Below are positions 26,795 through 35,549 of a stretch of DNA of 64,000 bases, piece by piece. How positions within the stretch are numbered: the first letter of the stretch is position 1; each line of letters begins with the position of its first letter. Under the pieces are notes generated by a model that ran no database searches, had not been told where the DNA came from, and worked only from the letters and a program-made list of their open reading frames with translations. Origin of the DNA: Actinospineispora eucalypti (GTDB lineage Bacteria > Actinomycetota > Actinomycetes > Mycobacteriales > Pseudonocardiaceae); the NCBI GenBank assembly GCA_014208095.1, contig JACHMT010000001.1, positions 1,736,001 to 1,800,000 on the forward strand, in the 5' to 3' direction. The translations under genes were made by a program, and so were the position numbers.

Positions 26795-27510
26795 CGGGTG
26801 TACTCACTCGCCTTCGGGACTTGGTCCTGCGGTTCCGGACCCCCATCCCAGCCGAAGACGCCGCGCCGGCGCAGCTCATCGTTGACCGTCTCAGCCATTC
26901 GTGCGCAGCGCTCGACCACGATCGCCTTGGCGCCCTCGGCATCGCCGCGCTCGATGGCCGCCAGTTCCTCGGCGTACGTCGGCAGCATGTGGCTCTGGTG
27001 GTTGGTGCGGTTGTCGGCACAGGCCAGCCAGAACGCGGTGGGCATGAACCCCTGGAAGGTGCCGATCGAGGCGCGCAGCCTCGGCCCGGCCACCTCCTGG
27101 TTGATCGCGCGGCGGAAGTCCCAGACCAGGTTCTCGAACTCCGCCTGGTCGGGTGCGCCGGACATCTTGTCCACCAGCTCGCGCAGCTGGCCCTTCAGCT
27201 GGTCGCTGCCCCGGGCGGCGGCGCGCGCGGAGGCGATGCCGCTGAGCATCCCGTAGATCTCGTAGTGCTCGCGCACCACGTCGGCGTCGAACCGCTCCAG
27301 GAAGACGCCCCGGTGGTAGGGGATGCTCACGATGCCGTCGCGTTCCAGCTGGTTGACCGCCTCCTGTACGGGTACCCGGCTCATGCCCAGGGTCGCCGCG
27401 ATCTCCGTGCGGTCGATCCGGTCGCCCGGGCGCAGGCTGCCGTCCAGCAGCCCGGAGACGATGTGCGCGACGGCCACGTCCTTGTCCTTTACGCCGTACC
27501 GCTTGGGCAT
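26791..27510 (-). CDS. GntR-family (FCD/FadR-like) regulator
   Basis: 239 residues. N-terminal winged helix: DGSLRPGDRIDRTEIAATLG then SRVPVQEAVNQLERDGIV, the classical GntR motif. The helical FCD-like effector domain (DVVREHYEIYGMLSGIASARA) follows. GGAAAGGT precedes ATG 27510. It heads the operon with enoyl-CoA hydratase and thiolase, and TTTGAATTCAAG lies directly upstream, so it probably represses itself and, through the matching palindrome at 20071, the acyl-CoA dehydrogenase/SDR operon. Ligand is probably an acyl-CoA. Confidence 0.88.
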   Translation of the reverse strand: MPKRYGVKDKDVAVAHIVSGLLDGSLRPGDRIDRTEIAATLGMSRVPVQEAVNQLERDGIVSIPYHRGVFLERFDADVVREHYEIYGMLSGIASARAAARGSDQLKGQLRELVDKMSGAPDQAEFENLVWDFRRAINQEVAGPRLRASIGTFQGFMPTAFWLACADNRTNHQSHMLPTYAEELAAIERGDAEGAKAIVVERCARMAETVNDELRRRGVFGWDGGPEPQDQVPKASEYTR

Positions 27511-27540
27511 TCCGGACCTTTCCCCCGCTCCCTCGCGCAC

Positions 27541-27552
27541 TTTGAATTCAAG
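27541..27552. promoter_or_regulatory. Second TTTGAATTCAA operator (GntR promoter)
   Basis: TTTGAATTCAAG lies 31 bp upstream of the GntR start and matches the core of the perfect palindrome at 20071-20086. Confidence 0.6.
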
Positions 27553-27608
27553 TCATCGTGACATGCCGCGTGGTCCGCTGTCGACGGCCGGCGGCGGATG
27601 TCACTTTC

Positions 27609-28052
27609 TTTAGATCAGCTTGGACGGGCCGGCCAGGGCTTTCCCGGGTGTGGGTAGGCGGGCGGGCGGTCACCGAACGTGGTTGCCGCTCGTCGCCGAG
27701 CGCAGGGTGAGTCCGGTCGCCGCCATGATCGAACCGGACTCAGCTTGCGGTCGGCGCGGCGAGGCGGCGCGGTCGCCCGCCTCACGGTCACATCTGCCGC
27801 ATGTGTCACAGAGTGGTCACTCAGGGTGAGCACTTGTCCAGGCCTGCCGGCGGGCTAGGGTGGCGGCCTCGCCGAGCGGTAGCCCAGGCGCCTTTTGATC
27901 ATGAAACAGGCCGACTGCGCTACCACTCGGTGACCCGAACCCGGAGAACCCGACAGCGGGCGATCACGCTCCGCGACCCGAGGTGACGGGCGGCACCCAG
28001 GCCCGGAAGAAGCCCAAGCCGGCCCGTCCACGCTGATCTTTAAACCCACGCC
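27609..28052. repeat. Long inverted-repeat element, copy B
   Basis: The 555-bp gap between the GntR and PHA-synthase-like genes has no supported gene. The left end TTTAGATCAGCTTGGACGGG and the right end (reverse complement TTTAAAGATCAGCGTGGACG) match each other and the other four copies. The arms are more diverged than in copy A. A GATCATGAAAC segment near 27897 recurs in copy E. Confidence 0.7.
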
Positions 28053-28095
28053 CAACAGCCCGAAGAATCGTGGTGTTGCATTTTTCCACGCAGAG

Positions 28096-29259
28096 CTAAA
28101 GGGGGGTGGAGAGGGCGCGGACCTCTTGCATGAGGGGGAGCCAGGCTTCGCGGAGGGCTTCGTGGCCCATAAACAGGCCCAGGTGGCCGGCGTCCACCTC
28201 GCGGCGGGTGACCCGGTCTGTGCCGATGTGGTCGGCCAGTGTCCAGACCTGGGCGGGCGGGGTGATGTGGTCCTTGGAGCCGGCGATGAGGAATACCGGG
28301 CAGTCGATCGCGCCGAGGTCCACCCGGCGGCCGCCGGCGGCCAGCGTGCCGGCCACCAGCTCGTTGCCGGCGAACAGGTGCTCCACGATCCACAGGTAGA
28401 ACGGGCCCGGGATGTCCTGGATCCACTCGAACCAGTTGGTGAACTCGACGTGCCGGGACACGTACTGGGGGTCGCGGATGTTCGCCCACAGGGCCAGGTT
28501 GCGGTCCAGCTCGGCCACCGGCTCCAGCAGCTTGAAGCCGAGCACCTGGTTGGCGCCACGCTGCACGCCTCCGCCCCGGTCGACCATGGCCCGGTAGGCG
28601 GCCAGCTCGGTCGCCCCGGCGGCCCGGCCGAGCGCGCCGAACACCCGCAGCCAGTCGCGGATCCCCGACCCGCCGGCGTGGAAGTCGATCGGTGCGCCGG
28701 CGATCGTCAGCGTGTTCACCTTCGCCGGGTGCAGCGCCGCCCACAGGGTGGCCAGCCAGCCGCCCTGGCAGTCGCCGACCAGGTTCACCCGGCCGCCCAG
28801 CAGGTCCACGGTCTCGCTCAGCAGGTCCAGGTAGTCCTCGATGCCGGCGTCGGCGGTCTGCTCGGTGGCGCCCCGCCAGTCCAGGCAGAACAGCCGGGTG
28901 AGGCCGGCCTCGCGCAGGGTGATCAGCTGACTCTGCCCGGGCGCGTAGTCGACGATGCAGGAGTCGTGGCCGGCCTGGGGCGGCAGCACCAGGGTGGGGA
29001 CCTGTCCGTCCTCCGACGTGGAGTAGTCGCGCAGCCGGGCCAGCGGCCAGGTGCGCGCCACCGTGGCCTCGTGCGCCCAGCGCGGGCGTTCGCGAACACT
29101 GGTCGCGGCTACCCAGCGGGCCAGGTCCGCGCTCACCCGCATCGGGGTGGCCGGCAGGTTCGCCGAGGCGTAGGCCGTCCAGTGGGTGATCATCGACGTG
29201 GCGGCGCGCATCGGCGCGAGGGCGAACTCGGTGTACAGCCGGACCGCGGGGGAGCTCAC
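28096..29259 (-). CDS. PHA-synthase-like alpha/beta hydrolase
   Basis: 387 residues. The nucleophile motif is GDCQGG (C164), the Cys-type lipase box of polyhydroxyalkanoate synthases and their relatives, followed by WANIRDPQYVSRHVEF. The catalytic Asp is in GSKDHITPP and the His in AGHLGLFMG. Length is close to class III PhaC (about 360) and far from class I (about 580), and no PhaE partner is adjacent. It may therefore polymerise hydroxyacyl-CoA or be a Cys hydrolase. Upstream fatty-acid genes could supply 3-hydroxyacyl-CoA. Confidence 0.75.
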   Translation of the reverse strand: MSSPAVRLYTEFALAPMRAATSMITHWTAYASANLPATPMRVSADLARWVAATSVRERPRWAHEATVARTWPLARLRDYSTSEDGQVPTLVLPPQAGHDSCIVDYAPGQSQLITLREAGLTRLFCLDWRGATEQTADAGIEDYLDLLSETVDLLGGRVNLVGDCQGGWLATLWAALHPAKVNTLTIAGAPIDFHAGGSGIRDWLRVFGALGRAAGATELAAYRAMVDRGGGVQRGANQVLGFKLLEPVAELDRNLALWANIRDPQYVSRHVEFTNWFEWIQDIPGPFYLWIVEHLFAGNELVAGTLAAGGRRVDLGAIDCPVFLIAGSKDHITPPAQVWTLADHIGTDRVTRREVDAGHLGLFMGHEALREAWLPLMQEVRALSTPL

Positions 29260-29329
29260 CGCCTCAACATAACCGCCGGTACGGCCGGAACGCTGTGATC
29301 ACTGTCATGCCCAGGCGTACCGTCGGGGC

Positions 29330-29608
29330 ATGTGGCCGCGTCGCCGAGACCCGCCGCCGCTGATCACCGACGCGGCGCCGCCGGCGGACGACGAGCTGCG
29401 CCACCGCCGCCGGGTCTACACGGTGATCATGACGATTCACCTGCTCGGGCTGGCGGTCGGCGGCTCGCTCTACCACCGGGCGTGGCTGCTCGGGCTGATC
29501 ATCCTCATCATCACCGGCCCGCTGCAGTGGGTGGCGGTGGTGCTGGCGAACGGGCGACGGCGGGTCAGGCGCCGGGATGGGCCAGGTAGCGGGGGTTCGC
29601 CACGGTGA
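29330..29608 (+). CDS. DUF3099-like two-span membrane protein
   Basis: 92 residues. PPLITDAAPP followed by RHRRRVYTVIMTIHLLGLAV and WLLGLIILIITGPLQWVAVV matches the DUF3099 pattern of actinobacteria, with two membrane helices and basic ends. Function unknown. Its 3' end overlaps the convergent phosphotransferase gene by 44 bp. Confidence 0.65.
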   Translation: MWPRRRDPPPLITDAAPPADDELRHRRRVYTVIMTIHLLGLAVGGSLYHRAWLLGLIILIITGPLQWVAVVLANGRRRVRRRDGPGSGGSPR

Positions 29609-30938
29609 CCTTGGCGATGGTGAGCGCACGCACCGCGTCCAACACCTCCGGCCAGCGCCCGTCCAGCGAGCCGGACCGGATCGCGGCCACCAGCTCGGCG
29701 TCCGAGGCGCAGCCCAGCGCGGCCAGCCGTTCCGCGTGCGCCGCCCGTTGCGCGCCGCCCACCCGCAGCTCCCGGCGGGCGATGGCCAGCGCGTTGGCGG
29801 CCACCCGGGCGTGGAACCGGACCCGCTGGTCGGCGCCGGCGGCCGGCCCGTCCACCAGCTCTGCCCGCAGGAAATCAGCGGTGGCGGCGAGCAGCCCGTC
29901 CACCGACGGCGGGTCGTGCGGGTCGGCCGGCGCCGGTTCGACGGACTCCAGCGGGTCGTCCACGGGCCCGGCTTCGGTAAGGCCCAGGGCCAACAACACG
30001 TCGTGCTCCGACTCGCAGACCCGACGGCCGAGCACCGCCATCTCCACCGACCGCTCCGCCCCGGAGAGGTGGCGTTCCGCCTGCCGGCGGCAGATCACCG
30101 CCCAGTTCGCCGTGCCGAACACCTCCCACCAGCGCAGCGCCTCGTCGCTGGGCCGCCAGCCGGCCACCTCGGCGTAGCCGTCCAGCAGCGCGCCCCGGTC
30201 GCCGAACCCGCCCACCGCGGCCGGCGCACCGAACCGCCAGGCCTTCACGCACAGCCAGCCCAGGTCCTCCACCGGGTCGCCGACCTTGGCCCGTTCCCAG
30301 TCCAGCACCGCGCGCAGCCCTTCCGGGCCGACCATCAGGTTGCCGTTGCGGAAGTCCCCGTGCACCAGGGCCGGCCCGGCCGCCGGCGGCCGGTTCTCGG
30401 CCAGCCAGCGGAACGCCACCTCCAGTGCCGGCCGGGGCTCGCCGAACTCCTCGTGCATGGCGACCAGTTCATCCAAAGGGTCGACCGCGTCGCCCAGGTC
30501 CGGAAGCTTTTCCAGCGGGATCGCGTGGATGCGGGCCAACACCCGGCCCAGCTCGGCGGCCAGGGACGCCCTCGCCGACGCGTACTCCGGGTCACGCAGC
30601 AGCCGGCGGGGGATGGTCTCGCCGTCCACGTGGTCCATCAGCACGTAGGACCGGCCGACCTCGTCGCCGCCGTCGCCGAACGCGTGCGGCCGGGGCACCG
30701 GCACGCCGGCCTCGTGCGCGGCCACCAGCACGCCGGCCTCCCGGTCGATGTCCATCGGGTGGAACGCGCCCTCCGGGTCCCGGCGCATCACCAGCCGCCT
30801 GGCCCCGTCCCCCTCCACCAGGAACGACCAGATCTCCCGGCTGGCCCCGCCAGCCAGCTGCCTGGCCTCGCGCACGGTGACGGGGTGCCCCCACGTGCGC
30901 GCGAGCACGGCTTCCACGGCGGTCTCCAAGCCTGACAC
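29565..30938 (-). CDS. Aminoglycoside-phosphotransferase-like (APH) family protein
   Basis: About 457 residues. A kinase-like fold with RRLVMRRDP (ATP-binding Lys/Arg strand), the catalytic loop LVHGDFRNGNLMV and the metal Asp in VLDWERAKVGDP. The first 340 residues are close to the acyl-CoA-dehydrogenase-associated APH proteins of actinomycetes; a C-terminal helical DUF-like extension follows. GTG 30938 is supported by TACGAT 7 nt upstream (leaderless). Divergent from an LLM gene. Small-molecule kinase of unknown substrate rather than a resistance gene. Confidence 0.78.
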   Translation of the reverse strand: MSGLETAVEAVLARTWGHPVTVREARQLAGGASREIWSFLVEGDGARRLVMRRDPEGAFHPMDIDREAGVLVAAHEAGVPVPRPHAFGDGGDEVGRSYVLMDHVDGETIPRRLLRDPEYASARASLAAELGRVLARIHAIPLEKLPDLGDAVDPLDELVAMHEEFGEPRPALEVAFRWLAENRPPAAGPALVHGDFRNGNLMVGPEGLRAVLDWERAKVGDPVEDLGWLCVKAWRFGAPAAVGGFGDRGALLDGYAEVAGWRPSDEALRWWEVFGTANWAVICRRQAERHLSGAERSVEMAVLGRRVCESEHDVLLALGLTEAGPVDDPLESVEPAPADPHDPPSVDGLLAATADFLRAELVDGPAAGADQRVRFHARVAANALAIARRELRVGGAQRAAHAERLAALGCASDAELVAAIRSGSLDGRWPEVLDAVRALTIAKVTVANPRYLAHPGA

Positions 30939-30990
30939 GGCCGAGATCGTAACCAGCGAACTCCGGAGGCGCCCCTTATCGTCGGAGGGT

Positions 30991-31989
30991 ATGAGCCTGG
31001 TTGGAGTGACCCTGCCCATCGACGGGCTGCCGCTGCACCAGCACCGGGAGGCGGTGGACCGGCTGGCCGAGGCCGGCATCGGTGAGGTGTCCACCGGCGA
31101 GTCGAACGGGCTGGACGGGCTCAGCCCGCTGCTGCTGGCCTCCGCGTGGCGCCCCGAGCTGACCCTCTCCGTGTCGGTGGTCTCCGCGTTCACCCGGGGG
31201 CCGTCGATCATGGCGAGCACGGCGGCCGCACTGGCCGAGGCGGCACCCGGGCGGGCCCGGTTCGGCATCGGCGCCGGATCGGACCGGATCGTGCAGGGCT
31301 GGAACGGCATCCCGTTCGACAAGCCGTACTCCCGGGTGGCGCACACGCTGCGGGTGCTGCGCGCGGCGCTGTCCGGGCAGCGGGCGTCGGCCGCCGCCGA
31401 GTCCGCCGAGGCGCTGGGCATCGAGGACTTCAAGCTGGCCCGGCCGCCGGAGCGCCCGCCCGCGCTGGTGGTCGCCGCGCTCGGCCCCCGGATGCAGCGG
31501 CTGGCGGCGGCCGAGGCGGACGGCGTCGCGCTGAACTTCCTGGCCGCCGCCGACCTGACCACCGTCCGCAAGGCCGCCGCCGACGTGCCGAGGGCGCTGC
31601 CCGAGCCGATGGCCGTGCAGGCCAGGGTGTTCGTGGTGCCGGGCACCGGGGAGGGTGCCGAGCTGGCCGCCCGGCGGATGATCGCCGCCTACCTGACCGT
31701 GCCGGTGTACGCCAACTACCAGCGCTGGCTGGGCCGGGGCGAGGCGCTGGCGCCGATGCAGGCGGCCTGGGAAGCCGGCGACCGGGCCGAGGCGGTGCGG
31801 CTCATCCCGGACGAGGTGGTGCACGACCTTTTCCTGATCGGCTCGCCGGCCGAGTGCGCCCGCCGGGTGCGCGAGTACACCGACGCCGGGGTGGACATCG
31901 CCACGCTCGCCCTGCTGCCGCCGTTCGGCGCGTCGCTCACCCCGGCCGACCACGTCGACTTCCTCTGCGACCTGGCCCGAGCGCTTTAG
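30991..31989 (+). CDS. LLM-class flavin/F420-dependent oxidoreductase
   Basis: 332 residues. LLM barrel: LSVSVVSAFTRGPSIMASTA, RFGIGAGSDRIVQGWNG, LVVAALGPRMQRLAAAEADG and VPVYANYQRWLGRG are typical of F420-dependent TIGR03559-like enzymes. ATG 30991 follows TATCGT by 8 nt. Its 3' end overlaps the SDR gene by 4 nt (convergent). Substrate unknown. Confidence 0.85.
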   Translation: MSLVGVTLPIDGLPLHQHREAVDRLAEAGIGEVSTGESNGLDGLSPLLLASAWRPELTLSVSVVSAFTRGPSIMASTAAALAEAAPGRARFGIGAGSDRIVQGWNGIPFDKPYSRVAHTLRVLRAALSGQRASAAAESAEALGIEDFKLARPPERPPALVVAALGPRMQRLAAAEADGVALNFLAAADLTTVRKAAADVPRALPEPMAVQARVFVVPGTGEGAELAARRMIAAYLTVPVYANYQRWLGRGEALAPMQAAWEAGDRAEAVRLIPDEVVHDLFLIGSPAECARRVREYTDAGVDIATLALLPPFGASLTPADHVDFLCDLARAL

Positions 31990-32750
31990 CGCAGCGCGGC
32001 GGTCGGGGAGCCGCCGCCGTCCACGCCGATCCGCTGCAGGTTGACGTACCGGGTGCCGACCACGAACGCCACCGTGTCGGCCACGTCCTCCGGCTGGCAC
32101 ACCCGCCCGAACGGGGCCAGGTGGTCCAGCCCCGCCGCGTCCGGTGCATCGCTCAGCGCCCGGGCCAGCCGGTCGCCCATGTCGGTCTCCACCAGGCCGG
32201 GGGCCACCACGTTGACCCGGATGCCGTTGCGCAGCTCCTCCTTGCCCAGCGTCACGGCCAGCGACTCCAGGGCGGCCTTGGCCATCGAGTAGGGCGCACC
32301 GTTCTGCATCGGGTTGATGCCGGCCACGCTGGAGATGAACACCACGTCGCCCCGGGGCTGCTCGCGCATCTGCGGGATGAGCAGCCGGCACAGGTGGTGC
32401 GCGCCGAACGCGTGCGTAGCCATCACCTTGAGCGGCTCGCCCGGGTCGGTCCTGGTCACCGGCAGGCCCCGGCTGGCGATGCCGGCGCTGTGCACCAGGA
32501 TGTCCACCTTGCCGAACTCGGCGAGCACCGCGTCCACCATGGCCCGGTCCTGCTCCGGGTCGTCCACCGAGGCGGCGAACGCCTTCGCCGTGCCGCCCTT
32601 CGCCTTGATCCGGCTCACCACGTCCTCGGCGGCGTCCGCGTCCCGCCGGTAGTTGACCGCCACCGCCGCCCCGTCGGCGGCCAACCGCAGCGCGATCGCC
32701 CGCCCGATGCCCCGGCTGCCCCCGGTGACCAGCGCCACCCTGTTCTCCAC
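31986..32750 (-). CDS. SDR-family oxidoreductase
   Basis: 254 residues. VALVTGGSRGIGRAIA cofactor loop, HSAG in place of NNAG, ISSVAG and the YSMAK catalytic motif, then RVNVVAPGLVETDMGDR. A complete FabG-like SDR. GGGAGG is at the right distance from GTG 32750. It lies downstream of the inverted-repeat copy C, which separates it from the next minus-strand gene. Confidence 0.88.
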   Translation of the reverse strand: MENRVALVTGGSRGIGRAIALRLAADGAAVAVNYRRDADAAEDVVSRIKAKGGTAKAFAASVDDPEQDRAMVDAVLAEFGKVDILVHSAGIASRGLPVTRTDPGEPLKVMATHAFGAHHLCRLLIPQMREQPRGDVVFISSVAGINPMQNGAPYSMAKAALESLAVTLGKEELRNGIRVNVVAPGLVETDMGDRLARALSDAPDAAGLDHLAPFGRVCQPEDVADTVAFVVGTRYVNLQRIGVDGGGSPTAALR

Positions 32751-32814
32751 TGCGCCTCCCGTGTCGTTGCGGTCGATCCTGTGCGCTGGTCGCCTTGTGC
32801 GCCACCCGAGCGCT

Positions 32815-33186
32815 TTCAAGATCTGCTTGGACGGGCGCGGTTCCGGGCGCCGGCGGCTCGGGCGCCGCCCGTTGCTTTTCCGACTAGCTGGCTAATCACG
32901 GGTCACTTTTTGATGGTATTGGTGCCTTTGATATCAAAGTTCCCGCTGAGGTTGGCTCGGATGGTCGGCGCGGCAGCGTCCTGGGGCCTTAGCCGAGCCG
33001 TATGTCATCGAGTGGTGGCTGAGTCCCCTTTTTCTCATGATCAAAGGCGACTCAGCCAACTCTCGACGAAGCACCACGCGGTGAACGCCGATTAGCCGAT
33101 GATTCGCCCGGAGCCGCACGCAACCGCCGGCCGGCCTCCCGGCCGAGCCCGCTGCCCACCCTCCCCGTCCAAGCGCTCTTGAAAAC
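32815..33186. repeat. Long inverted-repeat element, copy C
   Basis: The gap between the SDR start and the hydrolase stop has no gene. The left end TTTCAAGATCTGCTTGGACG and the right end (reverse complement TTTTCAAGAGCGCTTGGACG) are the family termini. Its central part has TGATATCA-like and TCATGATCA hairpins. A promoter for the SDR must lie in the left arm. Confidence 0.72.
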
Positions 33187-33199
33187 CCAACCCGGCACC

Positions 33200-34051
33200 T
33201 CACCGGCGGGTATGCCGCAAAATCTCCTCCGTCAACGCCGGCACAACATCCGAACCCAGCGCGTGGCCCAACTCCGGCACCACCACCAGCCGCGCACCGG
33301 AAATGACCGAAGCCAGGTGCTCAGCATGCGGCGGCGGGTTCACCGGGTCCTTCCGCGCGTCGATGACCAGGGTCGGGGTGCGCACCTTGGCCAGCTCCGG
33401 GCCGCGGTCGAGGCCTGAAGGATCGGCGAGTGCGTGGGCGGCGGGGTTCTCGTGGCCGCCGGAGTGCTCGATGATCCGTTCCTCCAGCCGGCGGGACTCG
33501 TCGGCGTCGAACGGCCCGTCCCCGCGCAGTAGCCGCCAGTGCGCCACCCGCCAGTCCAGCTCGGCCTCCCGGTCGCGCGGGTCGGCCATGTGCTGCCACA
33601 GCTCGAGCAGTGCCGGGTCCGGACCGGGTAGCGCCCGCGACTCGCCGTCGGTGGGGGACCAGGCACCCAGCGCCGCCGTGCTCCACAGTGTGGCGGTGAG
33701 CAGCCGGTCCGGGTGGTCGAGCACTAGCAGCTGGACCAGCGTGCCGCCCAGGGACATGCCGGCCACGTGCGCCCGGGCCAGGCCGAGCCCGTCCAGCACG
33801 GCGATCGCGTCCGAGGCCAGCCGGGTGATCGGGTAGGGCTGATCGTGGAACACCCGGCTGGACCGGCCGGTGTCCCGGTGGTCGTAGCGGATCACCCGGT
33901 GCTCCCGGCCGAGCGCGGCGACCAGCGGGTCCGGCCAGGCCAACCCGGCCGCGTTGGCCCCCATGACCAGCAGCAACGGCTCGCCGTCCGGTTTCCCGGA
34001 CTCCTCGGCCCACAGCCGCACGCCCGGTTCCACCTCGATGAATCGCTCCAT
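33200..34051 (-). CDS. Alpha/beta-fold hydrolase
   Basis: 283 residues. GMSLGG nucleophile elbow (Ser), LVIDARKDPVNPP for the acid and ELGHALG for the His give an intact catalytic triad in an esterase/epoxide-hydrolase-like fold. YDHRDTGRSS is the typical HGxP-adjacent strand. ATG 34051 is chosen (MERFIEVEPG). Divergent from the thioesterase gene across a gap with the TCCAAATGCTGTTAGATT dyad, so it may be part of the same regulon. Confidence 0.85.
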   Translation of the reverse strand: MERFIEVEPGVRLWAEESGKPDGEPLLLVMGANAAGLAWPDPLVAALGREHRVIRYDHRDTGRSSRVFHDQPYPITRLASDAIAVLDGLGLARAHVAGMSLGGTLVQLLVLDHPDRLLTATLWSTAALGAWSPTDGESRALPGPDPALLELWQHMADPRDREAELDWRVAHWRLLRGDGPFDADESRRLEERIIEHSGGHENPAAHALADPSGLDRGPELAKVRTPTLVIDARKDPVNPPPHAEHLASVISGARLVVVPELGHALGSDVVPALTEEILRHTRR

Positions 34052-34106
34052 GGGCGACCATCCTGGCCGATCCCCCCGACGCCCTCGGAGGGGCGTTGTG
34101 ACCAGA

Positions 34107-34124
34107 TCCAAATGCTGTTAGATT
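34107..34124. promoter_or_regulatory. ACCNAACNNNGTTNGGT-like operator, site 1
   Basis: TCCAAATGCTGTTAGATT in the divergent hydrolase/thioesterase promoter. Related 18-mers occur at 38593-38610, 39812-39829 and 43405-43422. Confidence 0.5.
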
Positions 34125-34143
34125 AATTGAGGAAGAGGTGATC

Positions 34144-35019
34144 GTGATCGACTCAGCCGACGGGTTCCTCGGCGGGTTGCGGCTCGGGGAGATCGACCCG
34201 CGATCCACCGGGCTGGTAGCCGCGCACGCCGTGCTGGCGGCGGGCGGAACGGTGGACACCCGCCACCGTCTCGCCCACTCCGTACACCTGGCCCACCTGG
34301 CCGAACAGTCGCCGGACGGGCCGGTGGAGCTGGCCGTGGAGTGCCTGCGGGACGACGAGCACCTGTCCACCCGCCGGGTGCTGGCGACCTGCGGCCGCAC
34401 TCCCCTGCTGTCCGCCACCGTCTCGTTCCAGCTGGCCCGGCCCGGCCGCGCGCCGCGCTACCAGCGGGTGGAGCCGTCGTCCGCGCCGGACCCGCACGGT
34501 CTGCTGGGTGGCCCGGGAGCGGCCGGGGTGCCGATCGACGTGCGCTGCCTGGAACCCGGCCGGCACTGGGTGCGCATCACCGAGGAGCTGCCGGACCTGG
34601 TCCTGCCGCACCTGGCCGCGCTGGTTTTCGCCGCCGACCTGCTGCTGGTGGATCCCGGAGACGAGTGGGCGGACGGGCGCGCGGTGAACCTGGACCTGTC
34701 GGTGCGCGTCCACCAGACCTTCCGCGCCGACGACTGGCTGTTGCACGAGTGCACCTACCCGTCGGCGGCCGACCACCGCACCTTCGGTACCGGGCGGTTC
34801 TACTCCCCGCTGGGGCGGCTGGTCGCCTCGGTGAGCCGGGAGACCGCCCTGGTGCCGTCCACCGAGAGGAGAGGTAACGATGTTCCATCACGTGGCCATC
34901 GCGGCCAAGAACGTCAAGCGGTCCCACCGGTTCTACACCGAGGCGATGGGCTTCACGCTGAAGAAGGTGGTGAAGCGGCAGACGCCGGTCGGCGGCTGGA
35001 CCAAGCACATCTTCTATGA
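34144..35019 (+). CDS. TesB-like acyl-CoA thioesterase
   Basis: About 291 residues by reading frame. RSTGLVAAHAVLAAGG, HRLAHSVHLAHLAEQSPDGPVEL, PLLSATVSFQLARPG, and in the second half VHQTFRADDWLLHECTYPSAAD and GTGRFYSPLGRLVASVSRE: the double-hotdog TesB (acyl-CoA thioesterase II) pattern with the Asp of DDWLLHE. Family members usually end soon after RLVASVSRE, but this frame stays open for another 45 residues, overlapping the VOC gene by 140 bp. The true end may be nearer 34880 with a frameshift or alternative stop. GTG 34144 has AAGAGG 5 nt upstream; GTG 34138 is possible. Confidence 0.72.
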   Translation: MIDSADGFLGGLRLGEIDPRSTGLVAAHAVLAAGGTVDTRHRLAHSVHLAHLAEQSPDGPVELAVECLRDDEHLSTRRVLATCGRTPLLSATVSFQLARPGRAPRYQRVEPSSAPDPHGLLGGPGAAGVPIDVRCLEPGRHWVRITEELPDLVLPHLAALVFAADLLLVDPGDEWADGRAVNLDLSVRVHQTFRADDWLLHECTYPSAADHRTFGTGRFYSPLGRLVASVSRETALVPSTERRGNDVPSRGHRGQERQAVPPVLHRGDGLHAEEGGEAADAGRRLDQAHLL

Positions 35020-35431
35020 CACCGGCAACGGGCTGTTCGCCATCTGGGACCTGACCGGCATCCAGGGCGTGGTGATCGAGGAGGGCGACTGGCAGGGCGG
35101 CATCGGCAACGGCCTGCCCTACTGGGTGAACCACGTGGCCTTCGACTGCCACGACATCGGCGGTCTGGAGGCGTGCAAGCAGCGCTGGCTGGACCACGGC
35201 TACCACGTTTCCGAGGTCAAGCACGAGTTCATCCACTCGATCTACACCCGCGACCCGGACGGCACGCTGGTCGAGTTCACCTACGACACCCAGCCGCTGA
35301 CCGAGGCCGACGAGCGCGAGGCCGCCGAGCTGCTGGCCGACGACACCCCGGCCCAGGTGCCGGACTACGAGGGCGTCGGCCACCACTCCCCGCACTACCA
35401 GGCGCGCAAGGAGCGCGAGGCCCGTGAGTGA
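34880..35431 (+). CDS. VOC-family (glyoxalase/dioxygenase-fold) protein
   Basis: 183 residues. A single vicinal-oxygen-chelate domain: FHHVAIAAKNVKRSHRFYTEA, VNHVAFDC and RDPDGTLVEFTY supply the His/His/Glu ligands of a metal site (H4, H77-region, E134-region). GAGAGGTAACG precedes ATG 34880. The stop codon lies within the 46-bp palindrome, which follows as a possible terminator. Together with the thioesterase it may process an acyl or ring-cleavage product; substrate unknown. Confidence 0.82.
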   Translation: MFHHVAIAAKNVKRSHRFYTEAMGFTLKKVVKRQTPVGGWTKHIFYDTGNGLFAIWDLTGIQGVVIEEGDWQGGIGNGLPYWVNHVAFDCHDIGGLEACKQRWLDHGYHVSEVKHEFIHSIYTRDPDGTLVEFTYDTQPLTEADEREAAELLADDTPAQVPDYEGVGHHSPHYQARKEREARE

Positions 35432-35466
35432 TTTGTGTGGCTATAGCCACACAAATCACTCACGGG
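35421..35466. repeat. 46-bp perfect palindrome, copy 2 (3' end of the VOC gene)
   Basis: Identical in all 46 bp to 13719-13764. The VOC stop codon (35429-35431) is inside it. Here it can act as a hairpin terminator, while copy 1 is within a coding region. Confidence 0.9.
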
Positions 35467-35549
35467 GCGCGGGGCGCCGGCTGAAAGCCCCTCGAAGGCG
35501 GCGCACGGCAGGCACGTCGACCGCGGCCGCCTGGCTGCTCGGGCTTGAA

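Noticed and set aside
27620..27986. Short ORFs in repeat copy B
   Set aside because: They follow the arms of the inverted repeat and have no ribosome-binding site.
29577..30935. Plus-strand ORF antisense to the phosphotransferase
   Set aside because: The reverse strand has the full APH motif set; the plus frame is low complexity.
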